Assembly (NCBI GenBank): GCA_026702755.1
Contig: JAPPBX010000018.1
Span: 22,641-86,640, forward strand
Direction: 5' to 3'
DNA length: 64,000 nucleotides
Source of the DNA: Candidatus Poribacteria bacterium
GTDB taxonomy: Bacteria > Poribacteria > WGA-4E > WGA-3G
Shown here: positions 7,795 through 17,470 of the stretch, in pieces
Numbering within the stretch: the first letter of the stretch is position 1
How the letters are laid out: the number at the start of each line of letters is the position of its first letter
Made by a program: the position numbers and the translations under genes
The notes under the pieces: generated by a model
What the model was told of the DNA's origin: nothing
Database searches by the model: none
The model's input: the letters and a program-made list of their open reading frames with translations, nothing else

Positions 7795-9180
7795 ATGTCA
7801 CAGAACGATGTTGCGTTAATGGCGCACCTCATGCGCCGCGCAGGGTTTGGCACAACCCGCACCGAACTGGAAGCCTACGTTGAAAAAGGCTATGAGAACG
7901 TAGTTGACGACCTCGTCCATCCCGAACGCGGGACCCCCATTGATGAAGATATTTTAGACCGCTACTTCGGCAGTGAAGGGGGTTATGTCGGAACTTGGAT
8001 TTATCGGATGATGAACAGTAGATGCCCGCTTCAAGAGAAGATGGCACTCTTCTGGCATCATGTCTTTGCAACGGGACTGGGCAAGAATCAGCACATCCTT
8101 GCATCCACGAACCAGATTGATCTGTTCCGAAGCGTCGGTATGGGGAAAATGCGAGACATTTTACTCGAACTCTCCAAAGATCCGGCGATGATCTTCTGGC
8201 TCGACAACAACGAAAATCGCAAAGGCGAACCCAACGAGAATTACGGTAGAGAACTCCTTGAACTTTTCTCATTAGGTGTGGGTAACTACACAGAAGATGA
8301 CATTAAGAACTGCGCTCTCGCCTTTACAGGCTGGACATTCGGACAACCGATTCCATTGTACCCCCACGGTTACTACGCGCCTCCTTTTCTCTTCGTTGAG
8401 GAGGAACACGACAATAGCGAAAAAACCTTTTTGGGGCATACCGGAAACCTCAACGGCGATGACATCATTGATATTATTGTCGAGCAACCCGCTTGTGCGA
8501 GATTCATCTCCAGACACCTTTACAACTTCTTTGTCGCAGATGAACCGCAGGTACCGTCGTGGAATGTGACACCGCCGCAGGACCCGGACGCAATTGAAAC
8601 ACTCGCGGACGCATTCATGGCATCTGATGGACATATATCCCATGTTCTCAGTGTCCTCTTCAATGCCGACTTCTTCAAAGAAGCCCAATTCAAGAAGGTA
8701 AAAAACCCGACGGAACTCGTTACGGGAATCCTGAAACTGATAGGGACCTGCCAAGGTCCACAACCGGGGATGGCGCAATATGCGAGTGCTACCCAATTGA
8801 TGGGACAGAAACTTCTCGATCCGCCCACCGTAGAAGGATGGCACACCGGTAAAGAGTGGATTGATGGCGGTCTGCTAACTGCCCGCGTCAATTTTGCCGT
8901 TCGTGAAGTCAGCGATGCGTCGAAACCGGGCATTCAGGATATTATTACACGCTTGAAAAATAATGGAAATCCGCTCTCACCAGAAACATTTGTGGAGAGT
9001 TGCCTCGAATTTGCGGGTCCATTGGTGGTGGGAGATACGACGCGTCAGTATTTGACCGAATTCGCTGAGGTGAACGGTGAGATTGATTTTAGAGATGATG
9101 CTGCTGCGGAGGAGAACCAAACCCTGCTCGTCAGTATGCTCCAGTTAATTGTTGCATCAAGAGAGTATCAACTTGGCTAA
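7795..9180 (+). CDS. DUF1800 family protein
   Basis: The 461-residue protein matches the DUF1800 family from its N-terminus (HLMRRAGFGTTRTELEAYV) through WRMM/LFWHHVFAT, NYGRELLELFSLGVGNYTED and the C-terminal EGWHTGKEWI region. The start is taken at ATG 7795 because GGAGGT sits five bases upstream. The frame is open 18 codons further to a TTG that lacks a ribosome site. Function is unknown; the family is commonly paired with DUF1501, which follows 39 bases later. No signal peptide is visible with this start, so cytoplasmic location or a non-classical route is implied. An NHL-repeat gene completes the likely operon. Confidence 0.88.
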   Translation: MSQNDVALMAHLMRRAGFGTTRTELEAYVEKGYENVVDDLVHPERGTPIDEDILDRYFGSEGGYVGTWIYRMMNSRCPLQEKMALFWHHVFATGLGKNQHILASTNQIDLFRSVGMGKMRDILLELSKDPAMIFWLDNNENRKGEPNENYGRELLELFSLGVGNYTEDDIKNCALAFTGWTFGQPIPLYPHGYYAPPFLFVEEEHDNSEKTFLGHTGNLNGDDIIDIIVEQPACARFISRHLYNFFVADEPQVPSWNVTPPQDPDAIETLADAFMASDGHISHVLSVLFNADFFKEAQFKKVKNPTELVTGILKLIGTCQGPQPGMAQYASATQLMGQKLLDPPTVEGWHTGKEWIDGGLLTARVNFAVREVSDASKPGIQDIITRLKNNGNPLSPETFVESCLEFAGPLVVGDTTRQYLTEFAEVNGEIDFRDDAAAEENQTLLVSMLQLIVASREYQLG

Positions 9181-9219
9181 CCTTTTTGTAGCCTTGGACC
9201 GAACATAGGAGATGTTGCT

Positions 9220-10362
9220 ATGAATACTACGAAAAAAGCCCCGGTCCTCGTCGTTGTGCAACTCAGCGGTGGCAACGACTTCATGAATACGCTCATTCCC
9301 TACACAGCCGGGATTTACCACGATTCACGTCCAGTTGTCGGCATCAAATCGGAAGATGTCCTACCGTCAGAAGTGGACGACGCTTTGGGTTGGCACCCGC
9401 AGGCTGCCCCGCTGAAAGAGATGTTTGATGCCGGTAATGTCGCCGTTGTGCAGGGCATCGGCTACCCCGATTCAAACCGATCGCATTTCAGGGCGATGGA
9501 TATCTGGCATACTTGTGAACCGCTGAAAATCGGTGATGAGGGGTGGGTCGGTAGGCTTGTCCGAGAACTTGATCCACAGAGCCAGAACGTCTTAACAGGT
9601 GTCAGTTTCGGACAGGGACTGCCGCGCGCCTGTGCACTTTCAGGTATTCCTGTCACCTCTGTCGGTGACTTGGATAACTACGGACTGATGACCAGCATTG
9701 GCGATGAAGGGCACCGCACAAAAGCACTTGACGTATTCAAGAAGATGTATAGCAGCACGGTCGGCACCGGCATCGTGATGGACTACCTCAGCCAGACCGG
9801 ATTAGATGTGATTAAAGGTGCGGATGAACTCAAGAAGGCACCGGCGATGTACAAGTCCGAGGTGGAATATCCACAAAACGCAATCGCAAAAAGCCTGCGA
9901 GATGTCGCACGCGTCCACCTCGCTGATCTCGGCACACGCGTCTTTTACACGCAGCACGGCGGTTATGATAACCACGCCAACGAGGTACCGACACATCCAC
10001 GACTCCTGACAGAACTGACGGAAGCCATCCAAGCGTTCTTCACCGACCTACGGTCACAGAACGCCTCTGAAGAGGTCGTCATGTACGTCTTCACAGAATT
10101 CGGTAGACGTATCCGAGACAACGCCAGCGGCACGGATCACGGAACCGGCGGTGGTGCGTTCATCATCGGCGATCGCGTGAAAGGTGGACTTTACGCCGAA
10201 TACCCATCTCTTGATCCGTCCCGTTGGGTACATGGTGAAGACCTTGAACACACTATCGACTTCCGTGGTATATACGGAACGCTTTTAGAGCAGTGGATGG
10301 GTGTAGACCCAACGCACATCGTCGGCGGGAATTTTGAACAGATTCATCCCTTTTCAGTGTAG
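9220..10362 (+). CDS. DUF1501 family protein (sulfatase-like fold)
   Basis: The 380-residue product is a DUF1501 protein. It opens with VLVVVQLSGGNDFMNTLIPY, has the HFRAMDIWHT block, a central QHGGYDNHANEVPTH segment and the C-terminal EFGRRIRDNASGTDHGTGG signature. This family is related to alkaline phosphatase/sulfatase-type metal-dependent folds, and the conserved Asp/His residues (for example DNH, DHG) could bind metal. Most family members carry a Tat signal; here the protein starts directly at the core strand. AGGAGA lies upstream of ATG 9220. It follows DUF1800 and precedes an NHL gene, so the three are probably cotranscribed. The enzymatic activity is unproven. Confidence 0.9.
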   Translation: MNTTKKAPVLVVVQLSGGNDFMNTLIPYTAGIYHDSRPVVGIKSEDVLPSEVDDALGWHPQAAPLKEMFDAGNVAVVQGIGYPDSNRSHFRAMDIWHTCEPLKIGDEGWVGRLVRELDPQSQNVLTGVSFGQGLPRACALSGIPVTSVGDLDNYGLMTSIGDEGHRTKALDVFKKMYSSTVGTGIVMDYLSQTGLDVIKGADELKKAPAMYKSEVEYPQNAIAKSLRDVARVHLADLGTRVFYTQHGGYDNHANEVPTHPRLLTELTEAIQAFFTDLRSQNASEEVVMYVFTEFGRRIRDNASGTDHGTGGGAFIIGDRVKGGLYAEYPSLDPSRWVHGEDLEHTIDFRGIYGTLLEQWMGVDPTHIVGGNFEQIHPFSV

Positions 10363-10417
10363 CTTGCAAACTGAAACTTGCTATTAAATGACGTAGGACA
10401 ACGGGAGGAGGCATATT

Positions 10418-11431
10418 ATGGGAAGACCGTACGGCTTGCTGCGTGCCGGGTTTCCATTTCATAAGACCCTAAGCATGCGGCGCACGACGAATTTTCCGAT
10501 CGACATCGCAATCGGAAAAGAGGGACGTATATATATTATGTGCCGTAGCGACGGCACCGCAATGATCCGAAAATACACCGTTGAAGACGAAGACCTCGGC
10601 ACAATGGGTGGTTACGGACAGGGTGACGGGCAATTCACATGGCCCGTAACGATTACCTCTGACAGTGAAGAAAACCTCTATGTCTCCGATGAATACTTGC
10701 ATCGGATTGTCGCCTTCAACAGCGAAGGTGAACACATCGGTACATGGGGGGAACACGGCACCGATCCGGGACAACTCAACGGTCCCGCTGGCATCGCCTT
10801 CGACCCGGAAGAGAATCTCTACGTCGCCGATAGTCTGAGCCACCGGGTACAGAAGTTCACGAAAGACGGCAAGTTCCTCTTCGGATGGGGGACTTATGGC
10901 GACGGTGAAGGTGAATTTAACATGCCGTGGGGTGTTGCCGTAGACGAGCTCGGTGATGTCTATGTTGTTGATTGGCGAAACGACAGGGTGCAGAAGTTCA
11001 ATGCCGAGGGAGAATTCGTCTTCGCATTCGGCAAGTCCGGCAGCGGCAACGGTGAACTCAACCGTCCTGCCGGGATTGATGTTGACCTGCACGGCGACAT
11101 CTATGTTGCTGACCGAGGCAATGACCGCATTCAACTCTTCAACGCCGAAGGGCGGTATGTGCAGAAGTTCCTCGGTGATGCCACACTGTCAAAGGTGTCA
11201 CTGGCTTACATGATGACGAACGCCAGTCCAAATCGGATGCGAGACATGGCGGATTTGGAACCGCAGAAATACCTACGTTCCCCCAAATCCGTTGCTGTCA
11301 GTGATGATGGATTGATGTTCGTACCTGACTTTGAATCCTACCGGGTTCAGGTTTATCGGAATATGGCAGTGCCGTTGACAGAGCAGGAATTTAGCCCACC
11401 CCGTAGGTCGGTTACACTACATCAGGAGTAA
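10418..11431 (+). CDS. NHL-repeat beta-propeller protein
   Basis: This 337-residue protein is built of NHL repeats, about five to six blades. Recognisable units are GQFTWPVTIT, GQLNGPAGIAFD, GEFNMPWGVAVD and GELNRPAGIDVD, each followed by LYVAD/VYVVD-like strands and a basic RVQKF. The N-terminus has no clear signal peptide. GGGAGGAGG lies about 8-10 bases before ATG 10418. NHL propellers usually bind proteins, peptides or RNA. Its place as third gene after DUF1800 and DUF1501 suggests a scaffold for that pair. A terminator follows at 11471. Confidence 0.88.
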   Translation: MGRPYGLLRAGFPFHKTLSMRRTTNFPIDIAIGKEGRIYIMCRSDGTAMIRKYTVEDEDLGTMGGYGQGDGQFTWPVTITSDSEENLYVSDEYLHRIVAFNSEGEHIGTWGEHGTDPGQLNGPAGIAFDPEENLYVADSLSHRVQKFTKDGKFLFGWGTYGDGEGEFNMPWGVAVDELGDVYVVDWRNDRVQKFNAEGEFVFAFGKSGSGNGELNRPAGIDVDLHGDIYVADRGNDRIQLFNAEGRYVQKFLGDATLSKVSLAYMMTNASPNRMRDMADLEPQKYLRSPKSVAVSDDGLMFVPDFESYRVQVYRNMAVPLTEQEFSPPRRSVTLHQE

Positions 11432-11470
11432 ATGTCAAGTCATTAGGCAAAAACCATATTCTCTTAGCAG

Positions 11471-11504
11471 AGCCAGGCGTGTATTCTATACGCTTGGCTT
11501 TTTT
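11471..11504 (+). terminator. Rho-independent terminator after NHL gene
   Basis: AGCCAGGCGTGTA and TATACGCTTGGCT form a 13-bp stem (two G-T pairs) around TTC, followed by a T-run at 11499-11504. It closes the DUF1800-DUF1501-NHL transcript. A partial copy of the right arm (CACGCTTGGCTTTTCT) recurs near 14118-14133. Confidence 0.8.
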
Positions 11505-11624
11505 GTATGCTGACGAAGGAATGAATCTTAAAAACCCAATTGAAAGCGAATCTTACGTCAACCAAAAAATCCAATTAAACGTTGAATTGTTGCGTAATAT
11601 ATGAACAGAGGTTAAAATGACTGC

Positions 11625-14006
11625 ATGAAGCCAAAATTCGTTATAGTTCTGGCTATATTCATTACTATGCCACTGTCCGTTTTTGCGCAAACCGGTGATG
11701 TCCAAGGAACCGTCTATCAGCAAAGCACTGGAAAATCCCTCGCAGCTGCTGATGTCCGCATTACCGAAACCGACCAGAGTCAAAAAACCGATGAAAACGG
11801 TATCTTCCGCTTCACAGAACTTCCCGAAGGCACCTATACTTTTGTTGTTACGCATCCGCTTGAACCCCAACCTACGGAAATCTCTGTTGACATCAGCAGC
11901 GGTGATACCACCAAAGTCAAAATACATCTCGGACCAGCCTTTAAACTCGAAACAGTCGTGGTAGAAGGACGACGGCTTCCACCAACGGTGAGTCGCACGG
12001 AAATCCGTGGCAGTGAGCTCCTACGTATCCCCGGCACCACCAACGACGCGCTCAAAGGATTGATGACGCTCCCAAGCATCGGTATCCCAAACGATTATTT
12101 GGGCATCCTCTACATTCGCGGCAGTGGTCCCAGCGACACCATTTACTATCTTGACAGAACACCTTTCGGTTATCCTTTTCACTACGGTGGACTCGTTTCA
12201 ACAATCAACTCTGACATCATTGAGGACATTCATATATACGCCGGTGGTTACGGTGCCGAATTCGGGTTAGATTCACAGACTGTACTTGATATCCGCTCCC
12301 GCGACCGGACAGACAAACGGAGGTTGAGCGGCAAGTTTAACCTTAACGTTCTCTATTCCGAAGGAATGCTTGAAGGTAGAATCGGCGATAAAGGCTACTT
12401 TCACGTCGCCGGAAGGCGGAGTTATTTTGATTTCATTGCTGGAGTGTTTCTTGAAGATTTGGTGTGGCCCTACTTCTCCGATTACCAAGTCAAATTTGTC
12501 TATGAGCTTGCCGAAAACCATCATCTCACTGTTAATGCCTTTGGAACAAACGACCACTTTCATATCAGACCAAGTGCTACAGTGATATCTGACTTTTCTG
12601 CGTACTTCAGAAACGGTTTTGAAGCGCAAGGTATCCATCTCCGTTCAGAGTTCACTGAAAACCTAACATCCAACATCTCTTTCACCCACGCCTTCACTTT
12701 TCTTAATACGGATTTTGAGGCAATTTTCGGTGAATCTTTCTTAACGGAGGTGGACGGCAGAGAAATAGAACCAGAACTTATATCCCAAAGATCCATATAC
12801 AACAACATAAAGGTTAATGTTCCAATCTATACACTCCGTGGAGATGTCTCTTACCAGCTAACGCCTAAGTTCCAATTTGAACCCGGAGTGCTCTTCACAT
12901 TTAGCCCAGCAAAGAGTTTTGGAGACCGAGGCATAATATATGAAGGGTTAACCGATTCAGATATATTTTCCATATTGCATGAAGATGAAGAATTGATGAA
13001 CAGCGATAACGAGTTCTATCAGATAATCCGCCCTGGGGCAGATCGCGATGAGTTCTGGTACGATTTTCGACGCTCAGAAGGGTATCTACAGGGACGATAC
13101 GATCCACTCTCATTTCTGTCGCTCGCGCTTGGTATACGGTTCGACTATTTCAATCTAACGGAGGAACTCTCCGTTCAACCGCGCGGAAGTTTGAGTGTAA
13201 AACTTTCCAATAACGCCACGCTCCGCTTTGCTTACGGGACTTATGAACAGAGTCCATTGGCGTATCAAGTGCTTGCCGAGAATGGAAACAGAGACTTAAA
13301 ATCCAGCACTGCGAACCACTATATTATGGAGTTTGAACACGATATTTCATCACAAACAGAACTCAAATTCGCAACCTATTACAAAGGCATACGGGACTTA
13401 GTAACGGCAAGTCAAACCGAACGTGTTAATAATGTTGACGCGCAAATTGCACCTAATTATCTTAATCAAGGCACGGGATTTATAGGTGGTGCAGAGGCAT
13501 TCCTAAGGCACCGCGTTAATGAAAAGTTCTTCGGTTGGTTCTCTTACACATGGACACATAGGGAACAGCGCACACATCCTGATGCCCTTTATGAACCACA
13601 CATCTTTGATAACACACATATTATCAGTCTCGTCGGTAACTATAGCATCAGCCCAACTTTTGAGATTGGCGGGAAATGGCAGTATTCAAGCGGGACAACC
13701 GGTGCGCATGTAAGCGAAATTCTTCTCATCCAAGATCCAATAACACGAGGCATGCAACCTATTTTCACTGATGTTCAGGGCGTGGCGGAAATACCTTTGG
13801 CATCGTTACCCTCCTATCACCGATTAGATCTGCGTGTGAGTAAAACATGGGATCGTAAAGGGTGGCAAATAGGTGGATTTCTCGAGATTCTGAATGTTTA
13901 CAATCGTAAAAATACTATCAAGTTTTATAATCCGGCGGGTGACGATGTACAGGAAGCACCCCAACTTCCCATCATCCCCTACGGCGGCTTGACAATCGAG
14001 TTCTGA
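11625..14006 (+). CDS. TonB-dependent receptor with N-terminal carboxypeptidase-regulatory-like domain (copy 1)
   Basis: The 793-residue outer-membrane receptor has a signal peptide ending VFAQ (about 22), a carboxypeptidase-regulatory-like domain (GDVQGTVYQQSTGKSLAAAD, ~25-105), a plug domain (about 110-225: TEIRGSELLRIPG, LYIRGSGPSD, GGYGAEFGLDSQ) and a long beta-barrel ending in Phe (GGLTIEF). ETVVVEG just before the plug resembles a TonB box. It imports a bulky substrate across the outer membrane; the substrate is not deducible. The paralogue at 14327-16741 follows on the same strand. GAGGTT is set closer to a three-codon frame at 11617 that stops by overlapping this ATG (ATGA), so initiation may involve that short frame. 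Confidence 0.9.
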   Translation: MKPKFVIVLAIFITMPLSVFAQTGDVQGTVYQQSTGKSLAAADVRITETDQSQKTDENGIFRFTELPEGTYTFVVTHPLEPQPTEISVDISSGDTTKVKIHLGPAFKLETVVVEGRRLPPTVSRTEIRGSELLRIPGTTNDALKGLMTLPSIGIPNDYLGILYIRGSGPSDTIYYLDRTPFGYPFHYGGLVSTINSDIIEDIHIYAGGYGAEFGLDSQTVLDIRSRDRTDKRRLSGKFNLNVLYSEGMLEGRIGDKGYFHVAGRRSYFDFIAGVFLEDLVWPYFSDYQVKFVYELAENHHLTVNAFGTNDHFHIRPSATVISDFSAYFRNGFEAQGIHLRSEFTENLTSNISFTHAFTFLNTDFEAIFGESFLTEVDGREIEPELISQRSIYNNIKVNVPIYTLRGDVSYQLTPKFQFEPGVLFTFSPAKSFGDRGIIYEGLTDSDIFSILHEDEELMNSDNEFYQIIRPGADRDEFWYDFRRSEGYLQGRYDPLSFLSLALGIRFDYFNLTEELSVQPRGSLSVKLSNNATLRFAYGTYEQSPLAYQVLAENGNRDLKSSTANHYIMEFEHDISSQTELKFATYYKGIRDLVTASQTERVNNVDAQIAPNYLNQGTGFIGGAEAFLRHRVNEKFFGWFSYTWTHREQRTHPDALYEPHIFDNTHIISLVGNYSISPTFEIGGKWQYSSGTTGAHVSEILLIQDPITRGMQPIFTDVQGVAEIPLASLPSYHRLDLRVSKTWDRKGWQIGGFLEILNVYNRKNTIKFYNPAGDDVQEAPQLPIIPYGGLTIEF

Positions 14007-14326
14007 ATCCAAACGATCCAATACCATTAAACCCCGTTCCACCATCGCTGGTGAGGATCCTATCCTCGCCCTTTCCCAACCGACAACTACCACCCATAAA
14101 CATACCCGAGACGATCTACACGCTTGGCTTTTCTGCGTCCTGCTGGCGAGAAAATAAACTTAAGTAAACTAAAAATTTGAAGATTACGTTAGAAAAGGCA
14201 TTGTTGATTTTGCATCACAGACTTGCTGACTCCGACCTATCTTTTGGCGAGTTAGAATCCGAACGCTGTCCAAAACTTATGTTAACTTGGACACAACCAA
14301 ACAAAACGGAGGTTAATGTTTCCATC
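14007..14326. other. Spacer between the two TonB receptors
   Basis: The 320-base gap contains a palindrome GGTGAGGAT/ATCCTCGCC at 14050-14070 and a degenerate copy of the 11471 terminator arm at about 14118-14133. The open frame extending upstream of the second receptor from 14177 shows no coding character. GGAGGT at 14309-14314 is the ribosome site. Confidence 0.5.
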
Positions 14327-16741
14327 ATGGAAAAGCCATTGTCTATTCTATTTTTGTTGGTGCTTACTGCCTTACCTGCTCTTGCCGAAACCGGCGATGT
14401 TCAAGGCACCGTCTATCAGCAAAGCACAGGAAAACCCCTTGCATCCGCTGATGTCCGCATTACCGAAACAGAACAAACGCAAAAAATCGATGAAAACGGT
14501 GTCTTCCGCTTCATCGAACTCCCCAAAGGCACCTATACTTTTGTCGTTACCCATCCGCTTGAACCCTTACCTACAGAAATCTCGGTTGACATTAGCAGCG
14601 GTGATACCACCGAAATCAAAATACACCTCGGCGCAGCCTTTAAACTCGAAACAGTGGTGGTGGAAGGGAAACGCCTCCCCCGCACGGTGAGCCGAACGGA
14701 AATCCGTGGCAGCGAACTTCTACGGATTCCAGGTTCCGCCAATGACGCACTCAAAGGACTAACGACTCTCCCCAGTATCGGCATCCCAAACGATTACTTT
14801 GGCGTGCTTTACATCCGTGGGAGTGAACCGGGCTCCAACCTCTACTATTTGGACAGGACCCCCCTCGGTTATCCATTTCATTGGGGCGGTTTGTTGTCAA
14901 CCATCAGTTCAGAAACTATTGAAACAATTGACATCTACGCTGGCGGATACGGCGCGGAATTCGGATTGGATTCTCAAGCGGTGCTTGACATCCACGCACG
15001 CGACAGCATTGCAGAGCGGTTCGATGGGAAATTTAACCTTAATATTTTTTATTCTGAAGGGTTGCTTGAAGGAAAGATCGGTGAAGAGGGATACGTTTCC
15101 GCCTCAGGACGGCGAAGTTACTTTGATCTCATCGCTGAACCGATTTATGAAAGCCAAACGGGAAACACGCAACAGTTTCCCCATTTCTCGGACTATCAAC
15201 TCAAATTTGTCTATCCACTGACTGAAAACCACAGCCTCACACTTAATGCATTCGCCGCAACCGACCATTTTCATGTTGAGACAGAGGAAGAGGAAGATGA
15301 TGAAATGGAAATAGACGATCCTTTTGAGTCCTCTGCCTTTTTCAAAAATGGATTTAACGGGCAGGGCATCCACCTACGTTCAGAATTCACCGAAAATCTC
15401 ACATCCAATCTATCACTGACCCGTTCACTCAATTTTCTTGATATAGACTTAGATGCGGTTATATCAGAGACTACCCTTACAGATGAAAACGATGAGATAA
15501 TCTCTAAATACAGGGATTCTATCGAGTATAACTTAAAGGTTAACGTCCCCGTCTATACCCTCCGCGAAGACGTGTCCTACAAGCTAACACCTAAGCTCCA
15601 GCTTGAACCGGGGTTTCTCCTGGCGTTCAGTCCAGCAAACAGTACGGAGCATTCCAGTTACCCATCATTTGAAGAAGAAGTACCAGATGACGAGACAGTG
15701 AGCGAATTAATGCGGACGGATCCCACCAAAGTAACGTTTGACGATGATGGAACCCCGCGGATACGCGCGACTGAAACCAGAGACTACGAATTTGGACACG
15801 ATTTACAACGCGCCGAAGGCTATCTACAAACACGATACGACCCGCTACCCGCGCTTTCAGTCGCGCTCGGTATACGGGTCGATTATCTCGATGTGATAGA
15901 GCAGGTTTCCATTCAACCCCGTGGGAGTATAAGTATCAAGCTTCCGATCGGTTCTAACCTCCGATTCGCTTATGGACATTATGAACAAAGTCCACAACTG
16001 TCCGAGCTGCTATCAGAGAACGGGAACGCAGCGTTAAAATCGAGCCTTGCACGTCACTATATCATGGAAATAGAACACGAACTTTCATCACGCACCGAAT
16101 TCAAGTTTGCTACCTACTACAAAGACATCCAGAAACTAATAACACCCGATGAGGTCTCAAATTATCTCAATCAAGGCGTTGGGTACGTCGGCGGTGCAGA
16201 ATTGTTCCTACGGCACCGGATTCCAGATAAATTCTTTGGCTGGATTTCGTATGCCTACACGCACGCCGAGCGTCGAGAAAATCCTGATGTTACATATCAA
16301 CCTTACCTTTTCGATAATACACACATTGTTAGCATTGTGGGAAACTATAACTTTAGTCCGGATTTTGAGATCGGCGCGAAGTGGCAGTATCTCAGCGGTA
16401 CCGCCGAAGCACCTATCAACTCCATCGTTCTCATCCAAGATCCGGTGACGCGCGGATTGAACCCTCTCTTCGCAAGTTTTAGCCGCCTCTTAGGTGCTAA
16501 ACTGACCCCTTATCACAAGTTAGATTTGCGGATAAGTCACAAATGGAACTTCATGGGCATGAAGATAGGCGGATTCATCGAAGTTCTCAATGTATACAAT
16601 CGCAAAAATACCATTGAGTTTATCCAGAATGAAGGAACATTTGAAGTACAAGGGGAGGAAGTCACAATTGAAGAACGCGAGGTCGGAACAGCCAGGCAAC
16701 TTCCATTGCTGCCTTATGTTGGGTTGACGCTTGAATTTTAA
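14327..16741 (+). CDS. TonB-dependent receptor with carboxypeptidase-regulatory-like domain (copy 2)
   Basis: This 804-residue protein is a paralogue of the product of 11625-14006 with the same order: signal peptide (MEKPLSILFLLVLTALPALA), regulatory-like domain (GDVQGTVYQQSTGKPLASAD), TonB-box-like ETVVVEG, plug (TEIRGSELLRIPG, LYIRGSEPGS) and barrel ending LTLEF. The N-terminal third is nearly identical to copy 1 while the barrel loops diverge, including an acidic loop (TEEEEDDEMEIDD). This suggests different ligands. The start is ATG 14327, where the signal peptide begins. GGAGGT is 12 bases upstream and an out-of-frame ATG at 14316 is better spaced, similar to the arrangement in copy 1. 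Confidence 0.9.
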   Translation: MEKPLSILFLLVLTALPALAETGDVQGTVYQQSTGKPLASADVRITETEQTQKIDENGVFRFIELPKGTYTFVVTHPLEPLPTEISVDISSGDTTEIKIHLGAAFKLETVVVEGKRLPRTVSRTEIRGSELLRIPGSANDALKGLTTLPSIGIPNDYFGVLYIRGSEPGSNLYYLDRTPLGYPFHWGGLLSTISSETIETIDIYAGGYGAEFGLDSQAVLDIHARDSIAERFDGKFNLNIFYSEGLLEGKIGEEGYVSASGRRSYFDLIAEPIYESQTGNTQQFPHFSDYQLKFVYPLTENHSLTLNAFAATDHFHVETEEEEDDEMEIDDPFESSAFFKNGFNGQGIHLRSEFTENLTSNLSLTRSLNFLDIDLDAVISETTLTDENDEIISKYRDSIEYNLKVNVPVYTLREDVSYKLTPKLQLEPGFLLAFSPANSTEHSSYPSFEEEVPDDETVSELMRTDPTKVTFDDDGTPRIRATETRDYEFGHDLQRAEGYLQTRYDPLPALSVALGIRVDYLDVIEQVSIQPRGSISIKLPIGSNLRFAYGHYEQSPQLSELLSENGNAALKSSLARHYIMEIEHELSSRTEFKFATYYKDIQKLITPDEVSNYLNQGVGYVGGAELFLRHRIPDKFFGWISYAYTHAERRENPDVTYQPYLFDNTHIVSIVGNYNFSPDFEIGAKWQYLSGTAEAPINSIVLIQDPVTRGLNPLFASFSRLLGAKLTPYHKLDLRISHKWNFMGMKIGGFIEVLNVYNRKNTIEFIQNEGTFEVQGEEVTIEEREVGTARQLPLLPYVGLTLEF

Positions 16742-16756
16742 ATCCAAATCCGAGAT

Positions 16757-16785
16757 TTGCCATTTACGAGGTGTTCTGGTATAAT
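16757..16785 (+). promoter_or_regulatory. Sigma-70-like promoter for the lipoprotein array
   Basis: TTGCCA (16757-16762) is followed after exactly 17 bases by a consensus TATAAT (16780-16785). The first lipoprotein start is 56 bases downstream with AGGAG before it. Placement immediately after the second receptor stop suggests that the lipoprotein array has its own transcript. Confidence 0.75.
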
Positions 16786-16840
16786 ACCGCTGTAGTAGGG
16801 AGCGCACACCCCCACACGCGTCCAACAAGGAGAGATACTT

Positions 16841-17470
16841 ATGAAAATCTGGATTATTTTTGGTATTTGCGTTCTGATGCTCACCGGCTGTACGAGTGCT
16901 GAGTACCAAAAGATGCAAGCAGAACGCGATCAGCTGCTCAAAAATTACGAAGACCTCCGCGACGAGCACAACGAACTCAAACTCAAAACCGATACAATCG
17001 AAACGCTGTTAGGGAAGTGGAGGTTTTTAAATCTTGAAATCGAAGAAAGCGATGTCACCGAAGAGGTTGCAAAAGCCAAAGCCGCACTTTATGCCCTTGA
17101 CTTGAAGAATCTCACGCTTAAATTCTTTGAGGAAAAAGGTATCTATAATTACCGCGGCAAAAACGGTGATACGGAGGTTTTCGGACAATTTACTATCATC
17201 ACTGTCCGGTACGGCGATGAACCCTTCCCATTCATCCGGTTCATCAGACGCTCCGGCCCTGAGATACCCCAATTCCTTTTCGCAGCAAGTTCCGACAGAA
17301 AACCGCTCGGTCTATCAGGCGCGCCGGGACTTGACACAGCAAACGAGATTAGTATTTCGGTTAAGCCTGACGGGCTGTATCTCACAATGCACGGCAAGAT
17401 GCAATTAGGTCCCAGCGGTTGGGTCCAAAGTGGTGGCGTGCGGTGTTATTTTGGGAGGGTTGAAAAATGA
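16841..17470 (+). CDS. Lipoprotein of five-member tandem family, member 1
   Basis: The 209-residue protein has a lipoprotein signal with lipobox LTGC (Cys17). An acidic/basic helical region with coiled-coil character follows (~20-50, QKMQAERDQLLKNYEDLRDE), then a compact domain whose features recur in all five members: LLGKWRFLNLEIEE, an Ala-rich helix, LKNLTLKF, YNYRGKNG, RYGDEPFPFIRFIRRSGPEI and a C-terminal GPSGWVQSGGVRCYFGR. I do not recognise the domain. Membrane-anchored location is inferred from the lipobox. Its stop overlaps the next start (ATGA). A promoter lies at 16757. Confidence 0.85.
   Translation: MKIWIIFGICVLMLTGCTSAEYQKMQAERDQLLKNYEDLRDEHNELKLKTDTIETLLGKWRFLNLEIEESDVTEEVAKAKAALYALDLKNLTLKFFEEKGIYNYRGKNGDTEVFGQFTIITVRYGDEPFPFIRFIRRSGPEIPQFLFAASSDRKPLGLSGAPGLDTANEISISVKPDGLYLTMHGKMQLGPSGWVQSGGVRCYFGRVEK

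Noticed and set aside
8272..8844. 190-residue minus-strand frame
   Set aside because: It is antisense to the DUF1800 gene with Cys/Arg-rich shadow composition.
10469..11134. 221-residue minus-strand frame
   Set aside because: It is the mirror of the NHL repeats (periodic coding on plus) and has no ribosome site.
14177..14326. 50-codon N-terminal extension of the second TonB receptor
   Set aside because: It starts with TTG without a ribosome site, precedes the signal peptide and has no counterpart in the paralogue.
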